From positions 1-46,031 of the forward strand of contig DASVTZ010000048.1 of NCBI GenBank assembly GCA_036387335.1: a DNA stretch of 46,031 nucleotides. Reading direction: 5' to 3'. The first letter of the stretch is position 1, and each line of letters starts with the position of its first letter. Made by a program: the position numbers and the translations under genes. The notes beneath the pieces are model-generated. The model was not told the DNA's origin, searched no databases, and saw only the letters and a list, made by a program, of their open reading frames with translations. Below are positions 34,790 to 44,102 of the stretch, in pieces. The DNA is from Longimicrobium sp. (lineage in GTDB: Bacteria > Gemmatimonadota > Gemmatimonadetes > Longimicrobiales > Longimicrobiaceae).

Positions 34790-35698
34790 ATGAATCTGGA
34801 GATCGTAGGCGCCCTGATGGATTTCGGTTCGGGGCGCCGTGGGGTGGACATGGGGCCGAGCGCAATTCGATACGCGGGGCTGCAGGAGCGGCTGGAGGCG
34901 CTGGGGCACACGGTTACGGACCGCGGCAACATCGGGGTGCCGCCCAGCGAGACGCTGCAGACGGGCGACCCCAAGCTCAAGTACCTGGAGCCGATCCTCT
35001 CCGTCTGCCAGCGGCTGGCGGATCAGGTGGCGGAGAGCACGCGCCAGGAATCGGTGACGCTGGTGCTGGGCGGCGACCACGCCATCTCGCTGGGGAGCGT
35101 GTCCGGCGCGACGCGCGGGCGGAACCTGGGGCTGATCTGGCTGGACGCGCACGGCGACTTCAACACGCACGAGACCACGCCCACCGGCAACATCCACGGA
35201 ATGCCGCTGGCGGCGCTCTGCGGGATCGGGCACGAGCACCTGGTGACGCTGGGCGGCACCGCCGACACCACGCCCAAGATCCTCCCCAAGAACGTGGCCG
35301 TCGTGGGCGCGCGCGACCTGGACACCACCGAGCGCGACCTGATGCGCGAGGCCGGGATCGCCGTGTACTCCATGGAGGCCGTCGACCGCTACGGCATCGG
35401 CGAGGTCATACGCCGCGCCATCGACAGCGCGTCCCTGGGCACGGACGGCATCTACGTGAGCCTGGACCTGGACGTGATCGACCCGATGTACGCCCCCGGC
35501 GTGGGCACCCCGGTCCCGGGCGGCCTCACCTACCGCGAAGCCCACCTCGCCGCCGAGATGCTGGCCGAGACGGGCCGCATCGTGGGCCTGGACCTGGTGG
35601 AGGTCAACCCCATCCTCGACCGCAGCAACGCCACCGCGGACCTGGCGGTGGAGCTGGCGTTGTCGGCGCTGGGGAAGCGGGTTTGGGGGACGGTGTAG
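34790..35698 (+). CDS. rocF: Arginase
   Basis: The 302-residue ureohydrolase has all three metal-binding motifs: LVLGGDHAISLGS, LIWLDAHGDFNTHETT with NIHGMPLAAL, and YVSLDLDVIDPMYAPGVGTPVPGG. It hydrolyses arginine to ornithine and urea. Length and sequence fit arginase more than agmatinase. The ATG is 3-5 bases from AGGAG. It faces the cyanophycin synthetase operon across a repeat-filled gap; both concern arginine. Confidence 0.93.
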   Translation: MNLEIVGALMDFGSGRRGVDMGPSAIRYAGLQERLEALGHTVTDRGNIGVPPSETLQTGDPKLKYLEPILSVCQRLADQVAESTRQESVTLVLGGDHAISLGSVSGATRGRNLGLIWLDAHGDFNTHETTPTGNIHGMPLAALCGIGHEHLVTLGGTADTTPKILPKNVAVVGARDLDTTERDLMREAGIAVYSMEAVDRYGIGEVIRRAIDSASLGTDGIYVSLDLDVIDPMYAPGVGTPVPGGLTYREAHLAAEMLAETGRIVGLDLVEVNPILDRSNATADLAVELALSALGKRVWGTV

Positions 35699-35999
35699 GG
35701 GGGAAGTGCGTTAGTGCGTGAGTGCGTTAGTGCGGAACGGCGGAGGAGCGGGCGCGGGAAGGCGGGGGTCGGCGTGCGGGCGGGCACGGGCAGCCACGTG
35801 GGGCTGCCCCTACGAATTCGGGGTGCTGGGGCAGGCGGTGGTGCGAAGTCGGGCACGGGCGCGATAAATCGCGCCCCTACAAGACCCGTGCGTTCCATAG
35901 CCCCCTCTCTCGATAACAGCGAGGGCGCAGCCCTCTCCTGTTATCGGGAGAGGGGGCAGTCGAGTGTAACGAGACGGGGGTGAGGGCCCTCCGCCCTCC
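35699..35999. repeat. Repeat-filled region between convergent arginase and cphA
   Basis: No gene is seen. Included are gtgcgtta-type units (35706-35733), a ggcagcc palindrome (35782-35813), gggcacgggcgcgataaatc beginning at 35851 and extending as a palindrome to 35880, and a long hairpin (35900-35957) whose arms contain gataacag and ctgttatc. The last may end both convergent transcripts. Confidence 0.7.
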
Positions 36000-38600
36000 T
36001 CACCCAAACCCCTCCACCTGCTCCAGCACCTTTTCCGGCTCCGCGGCCAGGATCACCACCACGTCGCCGTCGCCGATCATGCGCAGCGCGTGGGAGATGG
36101 CCTCGGTCTCGTCGAGCACCGTTTCGTAGCGCTCGGGGGGGAGGCCGCCGGATTCAAGCCCTTCGGCCAGGATGCGCATCGCGTCGCCGACGGGGCGTCC
36201 GCGGCGGTAGGCCTCGTTTTCCTTGAGGACGACGTGGTCCAGGGCGGCGAAGATGGAGCCGATCTCGCGCATGTCCTCGTCGCGCCGATCGCCGGCGATG
36301 CTCAGGACGCCGATCCGCCGCCGCGCATCCATGCGCACCACGAAGTCGATCAGGCCGCGCACGCCGGCCGGGTTGTGCGCGTAGTCCACCACCACCTTGC
36401 CGCCGCGCACCGGCAGCACGTTCAGCCGCCCCGGCGTCGCGGCGCGCGAGGGGACGAAGGTGCGCAGCGCTTCCGCGATGTTGACGGGCGGGACGGCCTG
36501 CGCGTGCGCCACCGCAGTCGCCGCCAGGATGTTCTCGAGCTGGAAGCGCGCGGCGCCGCCCATCGTCAGCGGCACGTCCGCGACCGCGACCACCGGGAGC
36601 CGCTCCGAGCCCAGGCGCAGCACGATGCTCTCCCCCCCATCCTCCGGCTCGACGGTGACGGCCGCGCCGCCGGATGCCAGGTGCTCGGCCACGGCGGGGT
36701 TCTCCTCACCTTTGATCGAGATTAGCACCACGTCGCCGCGGGTGCGGGAGCGCATGGCGAGGACGAGCGGATCGTCCGCGTTGAGCACGGCGTGGCCGCC
36801 GGGGGCGACGGCGGCGGCGATCACCGCCTTCACCTCCGCGAGCTGCTCCAGCGTGTGGATGCCGCGCTGGCCCATGTGGTCGGCCGACACGTTGAGCACC
36901 ACGCCCACGTCGCAGCTCTCGAAGCCCAACCCCGACTTCAGGATGCCGCCGCGCGCCGTCTCCAGCACCGCCACGTCGACGCGCGGATCGGAGAGCACCA
37001 CGTTGGCGGCAAAGGGGCCCGTGAGGTCGCCCTCCATCAGCAAGACGTCCTGGTAGTAGACGCCGTCCGTGGTGGTGAAGCCGACCCGCCGCCCCGTGTG
37101 CCGGAAGAGGTGCGCGATCAGGCGCGTTGTCGTCGTCTTCCCGTTCGTCCCCGTGACGGCGATCACCGGGATGCGCGTCTCGCTGCCCGGCGGGTAGAGC
37201 ATGTCCAGGATGGCGCCGGGAACGTCGCGCGGCGTGCCCACGTCCGGGTCGGTGTGCATCCGGATGCCGGGCGACGCGTTGACCTCGATGATCGCCGCGC
37301 AGTTCTCGTCGAAGGGGACGCCCACGTCGTCCGTCAGCACGTCCACGCCAGCGATGTCCAGCCCCACCGCCGCCGCCGCGAACTCGCACAGGGCGCGGTT
37401 GCGGGGGTGGATCTCGTCGGTGCGGTCGATGGAGGTGCCGCCGGTGGAGATGTTCGCCGTCCCGCGCAACTGCACCTGCTCCCCCGCTTCCGGAACGGAG
37501 TCCAGCGTGCGGCCGGTGCGCGCCAGGAAGCGCTCCGTGAGGTCGTCCAGCGGGAGCGGGACGAGGGGCGATGCGGGATCGTGCGGGTCGCGCTTGGGGT
37601 TGCGGTTCTCCTCCTCCGCCAGCTCGCGGATGCTGCGCGTCCCATCCCCGACGACGTGTGCGGGGACGCGCTCCGAGACGGCGACCACCCGCCCGTCCAC
37701 CACCACGACGCGGTGGTCGCGCCCGGTGACGAAGCGCTCCACGATCACCCGCGGATGCTCGGCCACGACGATGGTCCACGCGGCGCGCACGGCGGCCTCC
37801 GTGTCCAGCCGACCCGAGATGCCGCGGCCGTCGTTCGCGTCCAGCGGCTTGAGGAGGACGGGATAGCCGAGGTCCTCCGCCAGCTCGACCGCGTCGTCCA
37901 GCGAGGTGACCACCTCGCCCTCAGGGACGGCGAGGCCAATGCGCTCCAGGATCTCCTTGGTGCGGTGCTTGTCCGAGGTGATGTCGGTGGCGATGACGCT
38001 GGTGAAGTCCGTCATCGCCGCGTCCAGCCGCCGCAGGTTGCGCCCAAGGCCGAGCTGCACCACGCGGTCGCCGGGCGTCCGACGCACCGGGATGCCGCGG
38101 CGGCGCGCTTCCGCGATCAGCACCGAGCCGGTGGGGCCGGGGTGCGAGCGCGCGTACACGCCGCGCAGCTCTTTGACCACTTTGTCCACTCTCACGCTCT
38201 CGCCGCGGATGCACTCGCGCACCACGGCGGCGGCTTCGCGCAGGGCTTCGATGCCGAGATCCTCTTCGTCGAAGCCCAACGCCAGCACGGCGGGGTCGTC
38301 GCCGGCGGCGGGGGCGATGCGGCAGAAGGCAGGCGGCGAGCCGGCCTGCGCCTGGAGCACCGACGCCACGCGCGCGATCACCTCGGGCCAAGTCGATCCA
38401 TCGCCCGCCTCTACGGAGGGGAGAACGGTGCGCAGCCGCTCCGCGAAGCCCTCCACCGCCGCGCACGTCGTCCCGACGAGCTCGCCCTCCTCCACCTCGG
38501 CGACGGCGGCGGGGCCGGGCGACCACAGGCTGCGGCCGCGCAGGGCCCCGACGCCGCGCAGCCGGAGCCCGTCCGCCAGGTCGCGCGGATCAGACGGCAT
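36000..38600 (-). CDS. cphA: Cyanophycin synthetase
   Basis: The 866-residue protein has the three-part layout of CphA: an N-terminal domain, an ATP-grasp domain (about 210-470: YPVLLKPLDANDGRGIS, RVIVERFVTGRDHRVVVVDG, IEVNASPGIRMHTDP) and a Mur-ligase domain (VIAVTGTNGKTTTTRL near 480, VVDYAHNPAGVRGLIDFV). It joins aspartate and arginine into the storage polymer multi-L-arginyl-poly-L-aspartate using ATP. Length fits the family. The start overlaps the upstream M14 gene by 11 bases, so translation is coupled. Confidence 0.95.
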   Translation of the reverse strand: MPSDPRDLADGLRLRGVGALRGRSLWSPGPAAVAEVEEGELVGTTCAAVEGFAERLRTVLPSVEAGDGSTWPEVIARVASVLQAQAGSPPAFCRIAPAAGDDPAVLALGFDEEDLGIEALREAAAVVRECIRGESVRVDKVVKELRGVYARSHPGPTGSVLIAEARRRGIPVRRTPGDRVVQLGLGRNLRRLDAAMTDFTSVIATDITSDKHRTKEILERIGLAVPEGEVVTSLDDAVELAEDLGYPVLLKPLDANDGRGISGRLDTEAAVRAAWTIVVAEHPRVIVERFVTGRDHRVVVVDGRVVAVSERVPAHVVGDGTRSIRELAEEENRNPKRDPHDPASPLVPLPLDDLTERFLARTGRTLDSVPEAGEQVQLRGTANISTGGTSIDRTDEIHPRNRALCEFAAAAVGLDIAGVDVLTDDVGVPFDENCAAIIEVNASPGIRMHTDPDVGTPRDVPGAILDMLYPPGSETRIPVIAVTGTNGKTTTTRLIAHLFRHTGRRVGFTTTDGVYYQDVLLMEGDLTGPFAANVVLSDPRVDVAVLETARGGILKSGLGFESCDVGVVLNVSADHMGQRGIHTLEQLAEVKAVIAAAVAPGGHAVLNADDPLVLAMRSRTRGDVVLISIKGEENPAVAEHLASGGAAVTVEPEDGGESIVLRLGSERLPVVAVADVPLTMGGAARFQLENILAATAVAHAQAVPPVNIAEALRTFVPSRAATPGRLNVLPVRGGKVVVDYAHNPAGVRGLIDFVVRMDARRRIGVLSIAGDRRDEDMREIGSIFAALDHVVLKENEAYRRGRPVGDAMRILAEGLESGGLPPERYETVLDETEAISHALRMIGDGDVVVILAAEPEKVLEQVEGFG

Positions 38601-39843
38601 CGGCGGGCTCCCGCTCGTCCGCGCCGCGCAGCACGCCCTCGCGGATCACCGCGACCTCGTCGCTTCCCGGGTCCGCGCCGCGGCGCACGGTGTACGATGC
38701 GGGGAGCCCCTCCTCCAGCGACGTGCGCCCCGCGTCGTCCCGCTCCATCGCCTCGGGCTCGGGGTGGACGAAGCATCCATCCGCCTCCACCACCACCCGG
38801 GCCGTGTAGTCCGCCAGGTCGCCGACCGACGCGGTGGCGCCGCCTTCGAGGTCGAGCGGCGTGGCGAAGTTAGCGCCGACGTCCGCGCGAAAGGGCTCCA
38901 GCCCCGGCACCACCACGCTCCCGCCGCGCACGAGCAGGTCGAAGACGTGGGTGTCGTTCTCCTCCAGCGTCTCGTACTCCTCCACCGGCACCTGCTCGTA
39001 GCTCCCGTCCGCCAGCGCCTCCAGCGCGGTCAGGACGGCGACGAAGCTGAGCTTGCGCAGGAACTGCTTCTCCGGATCGCCCGGCCAGTAGCCGCACTCC
39101 AGCAGCAGAGAGGCGGCGCCGGAGCGCTGGGTGTACTCGCCCGAGCCGGTGGGGTTGTATTCTTCCTGGAAGCGCGCCACGCGTCCCTCCGCCAGCGGCT
39201 CCACGGCGCGGCGGATGGCGCCGCACAGCCGCTTCGCGCGGATGCGCCGCTCGTCGTCCTCCATCTCCGGATTGCCCGGCGTGGCCAGCATGGCGAGCGC
39301 CGTGATCGCGCCCTTCTTCCCCACCCGCTTGCGCACGTCCTGGTCGTGCAGGGTTAGGACGAAGCCGGGGCGGAAGTCGTCGTGGAAGCGCTTGAACGCC
39401 TGCATCTCCGGGGTGCGCCAGGCGCGGGCGTCGCGGTTGATGTCGATCCCCTGCGCGTTGGTGCGGATGAAGCGCTCGGCGCCATCGGGGTTCAGCATGG
39501 GGATGGCGGCGATCGTCAGCCCCTCGGCGATGCGGTGCACCCGCTCGTCGTCCGGCTCGCGCGCGAAGTAGCAGAGGAGGTCGGCGAGGCCCATCGTGTG
39601 GCTCGGCTCGTCGCCGTGCATCTGGCTGAAGAGGAGGACGCGCAGGGGCCCGCTTCCGAAGCGCACCGCGTAGAGCGGCCGGTCCTCCGCCGAGCGCCCG
39701 ATCTCCTCGCGCGAAAGGCACCCGGCCTCCTCCACCAGCGTGCCGAGGATCTGCCACAGCTCCGCGTGCGTGAACTTGCGGTGGGTCAGTGCGGGAAGGG
39801 CGTACGCTTCGTGGAGAAGGTCCCGTTCTGCGTCGAACGTCAT
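38590..39843 (-). CDS. M14-family zinc carboxypeptidase-like enzyme
   Basis: The 417-residue protein has the M14 zinc set His76-x2-Glu79 (FSQMHGDEPSH) and His166 (LTLHDQD), the substrate-binding NPDGAERF and GIDINRD, and a likely catalytic Glu in LLLECGYWPGD. There is no signal peptide, so it acts in the cytosol. Because it is cotranscribed and overlapping with cphA, I infer a role in cyanophycin or beta-Asp-Arg dipeptide turnover; no cyanophycinase is in the window. It could instead be a succinylglutamate-desuccinylase-like amidohydrolase. The ATG at 39843 starts MTFDAERD. Confidence 0.8.
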   Translation of the reverse strand: MTFDAERDLLHEAYALPALTHRKFTHAELWQILGTLVEEAGCLSREEIGRSAEDRPLYAVRFGSGPLRVLLFSQMHGDEPSHTMGLADLLCYFAREPDDERVHRIAEGLTIAAIPMLNPDGAERFIRTNAQGIDINRDARAWRTPEMQAFKRFHDDFRPGFVLTLHDQDVRKRVGKKGAITALAMLATPGNPEMEDDERRIRAKRLCGAIRRAVEPLAEGRVARFQEEYNPTGSGEYTQRSGAASLLLECGYWPGDPEKQFLRKLSFVAVLTALEALADGSYEQVPVEEYETLEENDTHVFDLLVRGGSVVVPGLEPFRADVGANFATPLDLEGGATASVGDLADYTARVVVEADGCFVHPEPEAMERDDAGRTSLEEGLPASYTVRRGADPGSDEVAVIREGVLRGADEREPADAV

Positions 39844-39865
39844 CCGGCTCGTCTGCTGGGGGTGG

Positions 39866-40123
39866 TCAGGGCTCGCCGTGGAGCTTGGTCCAGCGCGAGG
39901 AGGGGCCGGGCGCTCTGATCCCGGCGAGGATCGCGCGTCCGCGCCGCTCCAGAAAGGCGAGGAGGCTCGCCAGCTCGTGCTCGCGCTCGCCGGCGTCCTC
40001 GGCCCAGGCGCTGCGAGGGTACGCGGCTCCGCAACGGGCGCACGCAACCGTGCACGCGCCGCGGCCCTCGCCGTGGAGCGTCCAGCTTCCGGTGCAGTCC
40101 GGGTGCGAATGGTCCAGCAGCAC
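39866..40123 (-). CDS. Small zinc-ribbon-like protein
   Basis: The product is 85 residues, with HSHPDCTGSW, ACTVACARCGAAYP (Cys pairs that could bind zinc) and a helical C-terminal half. The start is GTG 40123, because AAGGAGG lies 5 bases upstream; a longer frame begins at 40171 but has no ribosome site. It is the first gene of the M14-cphA operon (22-base gap). No function is known to me. Confidence 0.65.
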   Translation of the reverse strand: MLLDHSHPDCTGSWTLHGEGRGACTVACARCGAAYPRSAWAEDAGEREHELASLLAFLERRGRAILAGIRAPGPSSRWTKLHGEP

Positions 40124-40128
40124 GAGAT

Positions 40129-40135
40129 CCTCCTT
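40129..40135 (-). promoter_or_regulatory. Shine-Dalgarno site deciding a GTG start
   Basis: On the minus strand this reads AAGGAGG, 5 bases before GTG 40123. It is a near-perfect anti-16S match and supports the short zinc-ribbon gene. Confidence 0.75.
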
Positions 40136-40191
40136 TTGATGCGCTTCGCCGCTCGCAATCGCACCGGGCATGCCCCGTCCGTATCAGCGCC

Positions 40192-40305
40192 AAAGGCCGG
40201 CCCCTTCCTGGGACCGGCCTCTTTAACTGCAGGCTCACGCGGAGACGCGGAGACGCAGAGGAGAGGGCGCGAAGTTCTCTCTGCGCCTCCGCGCCTCCGC
40301 GTGAG
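40192..40305. terminator. Two tandem inverted repeats between genes
   Basis: The first hairpin (40192-40224) has a ggccggcccc/gggaccggcc stem with one mismatch, flanked by aaa and ttt, so it can work in both directions. The second (40234-40305) is a long imperfect inverted repeat whose arms begin ctcacgcggag and end ctccgcgtgag. It lies just past the stop of the barrel gene at 40327 and could terminate it. Confidence 0.65.
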
Positions 40306-40326
40306 ACCGCTTTTCGGTTGGACGGC

Positions 40327-40824
40327 TCAGAAGCGGAGGTTGAGCCCCACGCCGATCGTCACGTAGTCGAGCTCGTCGATGTTGCGGTAGCGCACCATCG
40401 GGGTCAGCGACAGGTTCTGCCCGACCGGGTAGAAGCCGCCCAAGCCCGCCTCGATCCCCGTCTCGTCGTCCTGAAAGAGCGCGCCGATCTGGAAGTACGG
40501 GTTGTAGATCCCGCCGCCGGTTCCCAGCGTCACCCGTCCGCCCAGCTCGAAGCCGTCCGACGTGAGCTCGTCGTCCAGGTCATCGACGTCGAACTCGAAG
40601 CTGCTCCACCCGCCGTACAGCCCGAAGAGCGGGGTGAGCTGGAACGCACCCGTGATCCCGAACCCGACCCCCGGCTCCAGCACGTCCGCCGCGTCGCCGA
40701 CCGGAACGCCCAGGTCGAGGCGCCCCTCGACGGAGATCGGAATCGTGCTCTGCGCCTGCGCGCCCCCCGCCCCCGCCAGCGCCGCCGCCGCGATCACCAG
40801 CCCCGCAAAGATTCCCTTCTTCAT
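40327..40824 (-). CDS. Small outer-membrane beta-barrel protein
   Basis: The 165-residue protein has a signal peptide (KKGIFAGLVIAAAALAGAGGAQAQ). The mature part alternates polar and apolar residues in short strands (DLGVPVGDA, FGITGAFQLTP, GLYGGWSSFEFDV, VTIGVGLNLRF) and ends in Phe, as in OmpA/OmpW-like eight-stranded barrels. No ligand is suggested. AGGGGAAC directly precedes the ATG. Confidence 0.8.
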   Translation of the reverse strand: MKKGIFAGLVIAAAALAGAGGAQAQSTIPISVEGRLDLGVPVGDAADVLEPGVGFGITGAFQLTPLFGLYGGWSSFEFDVDDLDDELTSDGFELGGRVTLGTGGGIYNPYFQIGALFQDDETGIEAGLGGFYPVGQNLSLTPMVRYRNIDELDYVTIGVGLNLRF

Positions 40825-41160
40825 GTTCCCCTGTCCCTTGTTGGTAGAAGTGACCGTCCGCCGTGGAGGACAGACCCGCGCCCACGCGCCGCACCCCCGC
40901 GACTCGCAACCATAATCGCCGCAACGACATCGCCCCAAACGACGAATCCCGGCGCATGCGCGTCGGGATTCGAAATGGGCAAGAACCGGGCTGAAAGGCA
41001 GTGCTTGGCAAGGCCCGGCGACTGAAGTCGCGGCAACAACAGCAGGAAGTCCGCCTTCGCGGACTCGCGCCGCCGATGTCGGGCCCGGACCCGCAGTTCT
41101 CCCCCTCCCCCACGCTCCCCCGCATTGCGGGGGAGGGGGTCGGGGGGTGGGGGCCCTCCC
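40825..41160. repeat. Intergenic region with two repeat types
   Basis: No gene is seen. A double palindrome occurs at 41018-41065 (gcgactgaagtcgc and agtccgccttcgcggact). A hairpin (ctcccccgcattgcgggggag, 41115-41134) belongs to the poly-C/poly-G family and lies just past the M20 gene's stop, so it may act as terminator. Confidence 0.6.
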
Positions 41161-42600
41161 CTACCGCACCACCCCGCTCAGCACCCGGTACAGATACTCC
41201 GTCGCCCACCCCAGCGCGGCCACCGGCACGCGCTCGTTGTCGCCGTGCATGCGCAGCTCGTCCTCGTCGGCGAGCGGCATGGGGAGGATGCCGTAGGTGG
41301 GGATCCCCGCGCCGCGCAGGATGGCGCCATCCGTGGCGCCGGTGGACATGAAGGGGAGCACCACCGCGTTCGGCACCATCGCGCGCGCGGCCGACTCCAT
41401 CGAGCGGTACAGGTCGGTGGAGACGGGCGAGGGGTCGGGCGCGGGGAGGGGGTCGCCCTCCAGCTCGAAGCGCACCGAGGGCTCGCCGCCCACGCGGTTC
41501 ATCTCCGCCACGATCTGGCGGATGTCGTCTCCGGGGATGATGCGCACGTTGAAGGTCGCCTTCCCCTCGGACGGGATCACGTTGGCGCGGAAGCCGCCGT
41601 TCAGCAGCGTCAGCGACGCGCCCGCGCGGAGCACCGCGTTGTGCAGCGGCTCGCGCGACAGCGTGGCGGCGGCCGCGTCGATCTGCGCCTGCGTGGCGCC
41701 GGGAGCCGTCAGCGCCTGCATCGCCGCGCGCATCTCCGCGTCCGGCTCCGTGGCCGCGAGGCGGTTGAAGTAGAGGCGCGTCGTCTCGATGAGGCGCACG
41801 GGCGGCTTCCACTCGTGCACGCGGTTCACGGCGCGGGCGAGGGCCGCCAGCGCGTTGCCGGGGAGCGGGACGGAGCCGTGCCCGCCCGTTCCCGTCGCCG
41901 TGGCCACGACGTTGTAGTAGACCTTTTCGGTCGTCTGGATGTTGACGGTGCGGATGGCGCCGTCGCGCACGCGGATGCGCCCGCCCTCGTTGAGCGCGAA
42001 CTCGGCGTTGCCCAGCAGCTCGCGGTGATGCTCCACCACGCTGTCGATCCCCACCGGTGGGCCGCCCTCCTCCGCCGCCGTCGCCAGGAAGATGACGTCG
42101 CGCGTCATCCGCCCGCGGTCGCGCGCCAGCTCCTGCATGGCGACGAGGGCGGCGGCGAGCATCCCCTTGTCGTCGATGGCGCCGCGGCCGTACAGGTGCG
42201 CGCCGCGGATGGTGGGGACGAAGGCGTTCGTCTCCCACTTGGTGCTGTCGGCGCCCACCACGTCCATGTGCCCCATGATGACGACGGGCCGCTTGGTGGC
42301 GCGCCCCGCGCGGAGCCGGGCCACGAAGTTGGCGCGCCCCGGAGCCACGTTCAGCACGTGCGTCTCCACGCCGGGCACGGTGCGGAAGACGGAGTCGAAG
42401 TAGGCCGCCGTCAGCGCCTCGTTCCCCGGAGGGTTCTGGGTGTTGATGCGGATCAGGTTCTGGAGGTGCGCCAGCGTCGCGCGCCCGGTCGCCGCGCGGT
42501 CGAAGCGGGCGGGCGCCGGGGCGGCGACGTCGTACTGCGCCGCGGCGGGCGCGGCGAGGAGGGCGGCGAGGCCGGCCGCCACGAGGGTCTTCTTCAGCAT
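41161..42600 (-). CDS. Secreted M20-family metallopeptidase
   Basis: The 479-residue protein has a signal peptide (TLVAAGLAALLAAPAAAQ) and the M20 landmarks: VIMGHMDVVGAD (zinc His, Asp), YGRGAIDDKGMLAA (bridging Asp), LATAAEEGG (catalytic Glu and zinc Glu), GTGGHGSVPLPGNAL (dimerisation region) and FMSTGATDGAILRGAG. It is a periplasmic di-zinc exopeptidase or amidohydrolase, most like carboxypeptidase G2/PM20D1-type enzymes. GGAAG lies 4 bases before the ATG. Confidence 0.92.
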   Translation of the reverse strand: MLKKTLVAAGLAALLAAPAAAQYDVAAPAPARFDRAATGRATLAHLQNLIRINTQNPPGNEALTAAYFDSVFRTVPGVETHVLNVAPGRANFVARLRAGRATKRPVVIMGHMDVVGADSTKWETNAFVPTIRGAHLYGRGAIDDKGMLAAALVAMQELARDRGRMTRDVIFLATAAEEGGPPVGIDSVVEHHRELLGNAEFALNEGGRIRVRDGAIRTVNIQTTEKVYYNVVATATGTGGHGSVPLPGNALAALARAVNRVHEWKPPVRLIETTRLYFNRLAATEPDAEMRAAMQALTAPGATQAQIDAAAATLSREPLHNAVLRAGASLTLLNGGFRANVIPSEGKATFNVRIIPGDDIRQIVAEMNRVGGEPSVRFELEGDPLPAPDPSPVSTDLYRSMESAARAMVPNAVVLPFMSTGATDGAILRGAGIPTYGILPMPLADEDELRMHGDNERVPVAALGWATEYLYRVLSGVVR

Positions 42601-42661
42601 CGATCTTCCGCGTTGGGGGTGTGGCGGATGTGTACGCCGCGGGGCCCCGATGGGTCCAGCG

Positions 42662-43108
42662 TCAGAGCGTGTCGCGCTGGATCAGCAGCGGGACGCCTTC
42701 CAGCGCGGAGGTGGTCAGCGAGCCCAGGATCGCGTGGCGGTTCTCGCGCAGCACGGCCGGCGTCGACCCGCTGGCCTTCGCGATGGTGTCCCGCCGGAAC
42801 GCGGCATCGAACGTCAGCGGCACGAACCCGGGCGCGCTGAGCGTCAGGTCCACGTTGGGAAAGCCGAAGACGCCGTCCACCCGCACCTGCACCGTCTGCC
42901 CCCGCACGCGCACCGTGCCGCTCCCGGAGATGTCCTCCTCGCTCTGCGTGAGATCGAGGTCGAAGTCGTAGCGCGACGTGTCCGCGAGCGTGGTCCCGGT
43001 CCAGCGGCCGGTGACGTCGTACTGGCCGGGATCGAAGTCCTCTCCGCCGCACGCGGCCAGGAGGACGATGAGGGCGAACCCCGCAAAGAAACGCATTCTG
43101 ATGTCCAT
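42662..43108 (-). CDS. Small lipoprotein of unknown function
   Basis: The 148-residue lipoprotein has the lipobox VLLAAC followed by GGEDFDPGQYDVTG. The rest is rich in short beta strands (GRWTGTTL, YDFDLDLTQSEEDISGSGTV, VQVRVDGVFGFPNVDLTLS) and may form a small barrel or immunoglobulin-like sandwich. The start may be ATG 43108 (MDIRM) or 43096 (MRFFAG); neither has a good ribosome site. It lies 61 bases upstream of the M20 gene on the same strand. Confidence 0.7.
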   Translation of the reverse strand: MDIRMRFFAGFALIVLLAACGGEDFDPGQYDVTGRWTGTTLADTSRYDFDLDLTQSEEDISGSGTVRVRGQTVQVRVDGVFGFPNVDLTLSAPGFVPLTFDAAFRRDTIAKASGSTPAVLRENRHAILGSLTTSALEGVPLLIQRDTL

Positions 43109-43209
43109 CGGGTGAAGGAAGAACGTGTCCCCGCCAAGTTTACCCGCGCGCCTCCCCCACAACAAGCGGTGACCCGCTCCCGGCAGCGTTCTTGCCGAAA
43201 ACGGGGCGC

Positions 43210-43986
43210 ATGTTCAAGAAGCAGATCCATCAGACAACGCGCTCCGAGGGACCGTGGGGCGGCGGGCGGAGGATCGTGGTGGACTTCCGCACCACGGGCG
43301 ATCCGGTGCCGGCGGTCCTGCTGGTGCCCCGCGACCGCACGCCCGCCCCGGCCGCGCTGCTCCTGCACGGCTACACGTCGCGCAAGGAGCACATGAGCGA
43401 GGGCGTGGGCGCCGCGCTCCTCAAGCGGGGGATCGCCTCGCTCTCCATCGACCTCCCGCTGCACGGCACCCGCAACGACCCCGTGCAGGCGCAGGCGAGC
43501 CGCAACCCGCTGGCGCTGATGAAGATCTGGCGCCAGGCGGTCTCCGAGTGCTCCCTCTCGCTCCGCTACCTGGCCGCCCGCCCCGAGGTGGACGGAAATC
43601 GGCTGGCGGTGGCGGGATACTCGCTGGGCTCCTTTCTGGCGGTGCTGCTGGCGGCGCAGGATCCCTCCGTCCAAGCCCTGGTCCTCGCGGCCGGCGGCGA
43701 CCTCCCGTCCGGCACGCCGTTCGCCGCCGTCGCGCGCACCGTCGCGGACCCGCTGCGCGCCATCCGCAAGCTGGACGGCCGCCCTTTGCTGATGGTGCAC
43801 GGCCGCGGCGACCGCACCATCCGCCCGGACCAGGCGGAGCGCCTCTTCGCCGCCGCGCAGGAGCCCAAGGAGCTGCGCTGGTGGAACGCCGGCCACATCC
43901 TCCCCCCCGACGCCATCGCCTACGCCGCCACCTGGCTCGCCGATCGCCTGTGCGACGACCCGAAGCGCACGGGGACGGACGGGTGA
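43210..43986 (+). CDS. Alpha/beta hydrolase
   Basis: The 258-residue protein has the dienelactone-hydrolase-like layout: LLLHGYTSRKEH (oxyanion region), VAGYSLGSFLAV (nucleophile Ser in GxSxG), LLMVHGRGDRTIRPDQ (acid Asp) and WWNAGHILPPDA (His). It has no signal peptide. The substrate is unknown; a short-chain esterase or peptidase is likely. I chose ATG 43210; the frame's TTG at 43192 has no better ribosome site. Confidence 0.85.
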   Translation: MFKKQIHQTTRSEGPWGGGRRIVVDFRTTGDPVPAVLLVPRDRTPAPAALLLHGYTSRKEHMSEGVGAALLKRGIASLSIDLPLHGTRNDPVQAQASRNPLALMKIWRQAVSECSLSLRYLAARPEVDGNRLAVAGYSLGSFLAVLLAAQDPSVQALVLAAGGDLPSGTPFAAVARTVADPLRAIRKLDGRPLLMVHGRGDRTIRPDQAERLFAAAQEPKELRWWNAGHILPPDAIAYAATWLADRLCDDPKRTGTDG

Positions 43987-44102
43987 TCCCAGGGTTGCGC
44001 GATCCCACTCAGGGGGCGTCCGGGAGGCTGGCACCGCCTGTGCAATCACATGCGGTCCACGATCGGCGGGCGCGGGGGGTTACAACGAAGGCGAAAGGAC
44101 GG

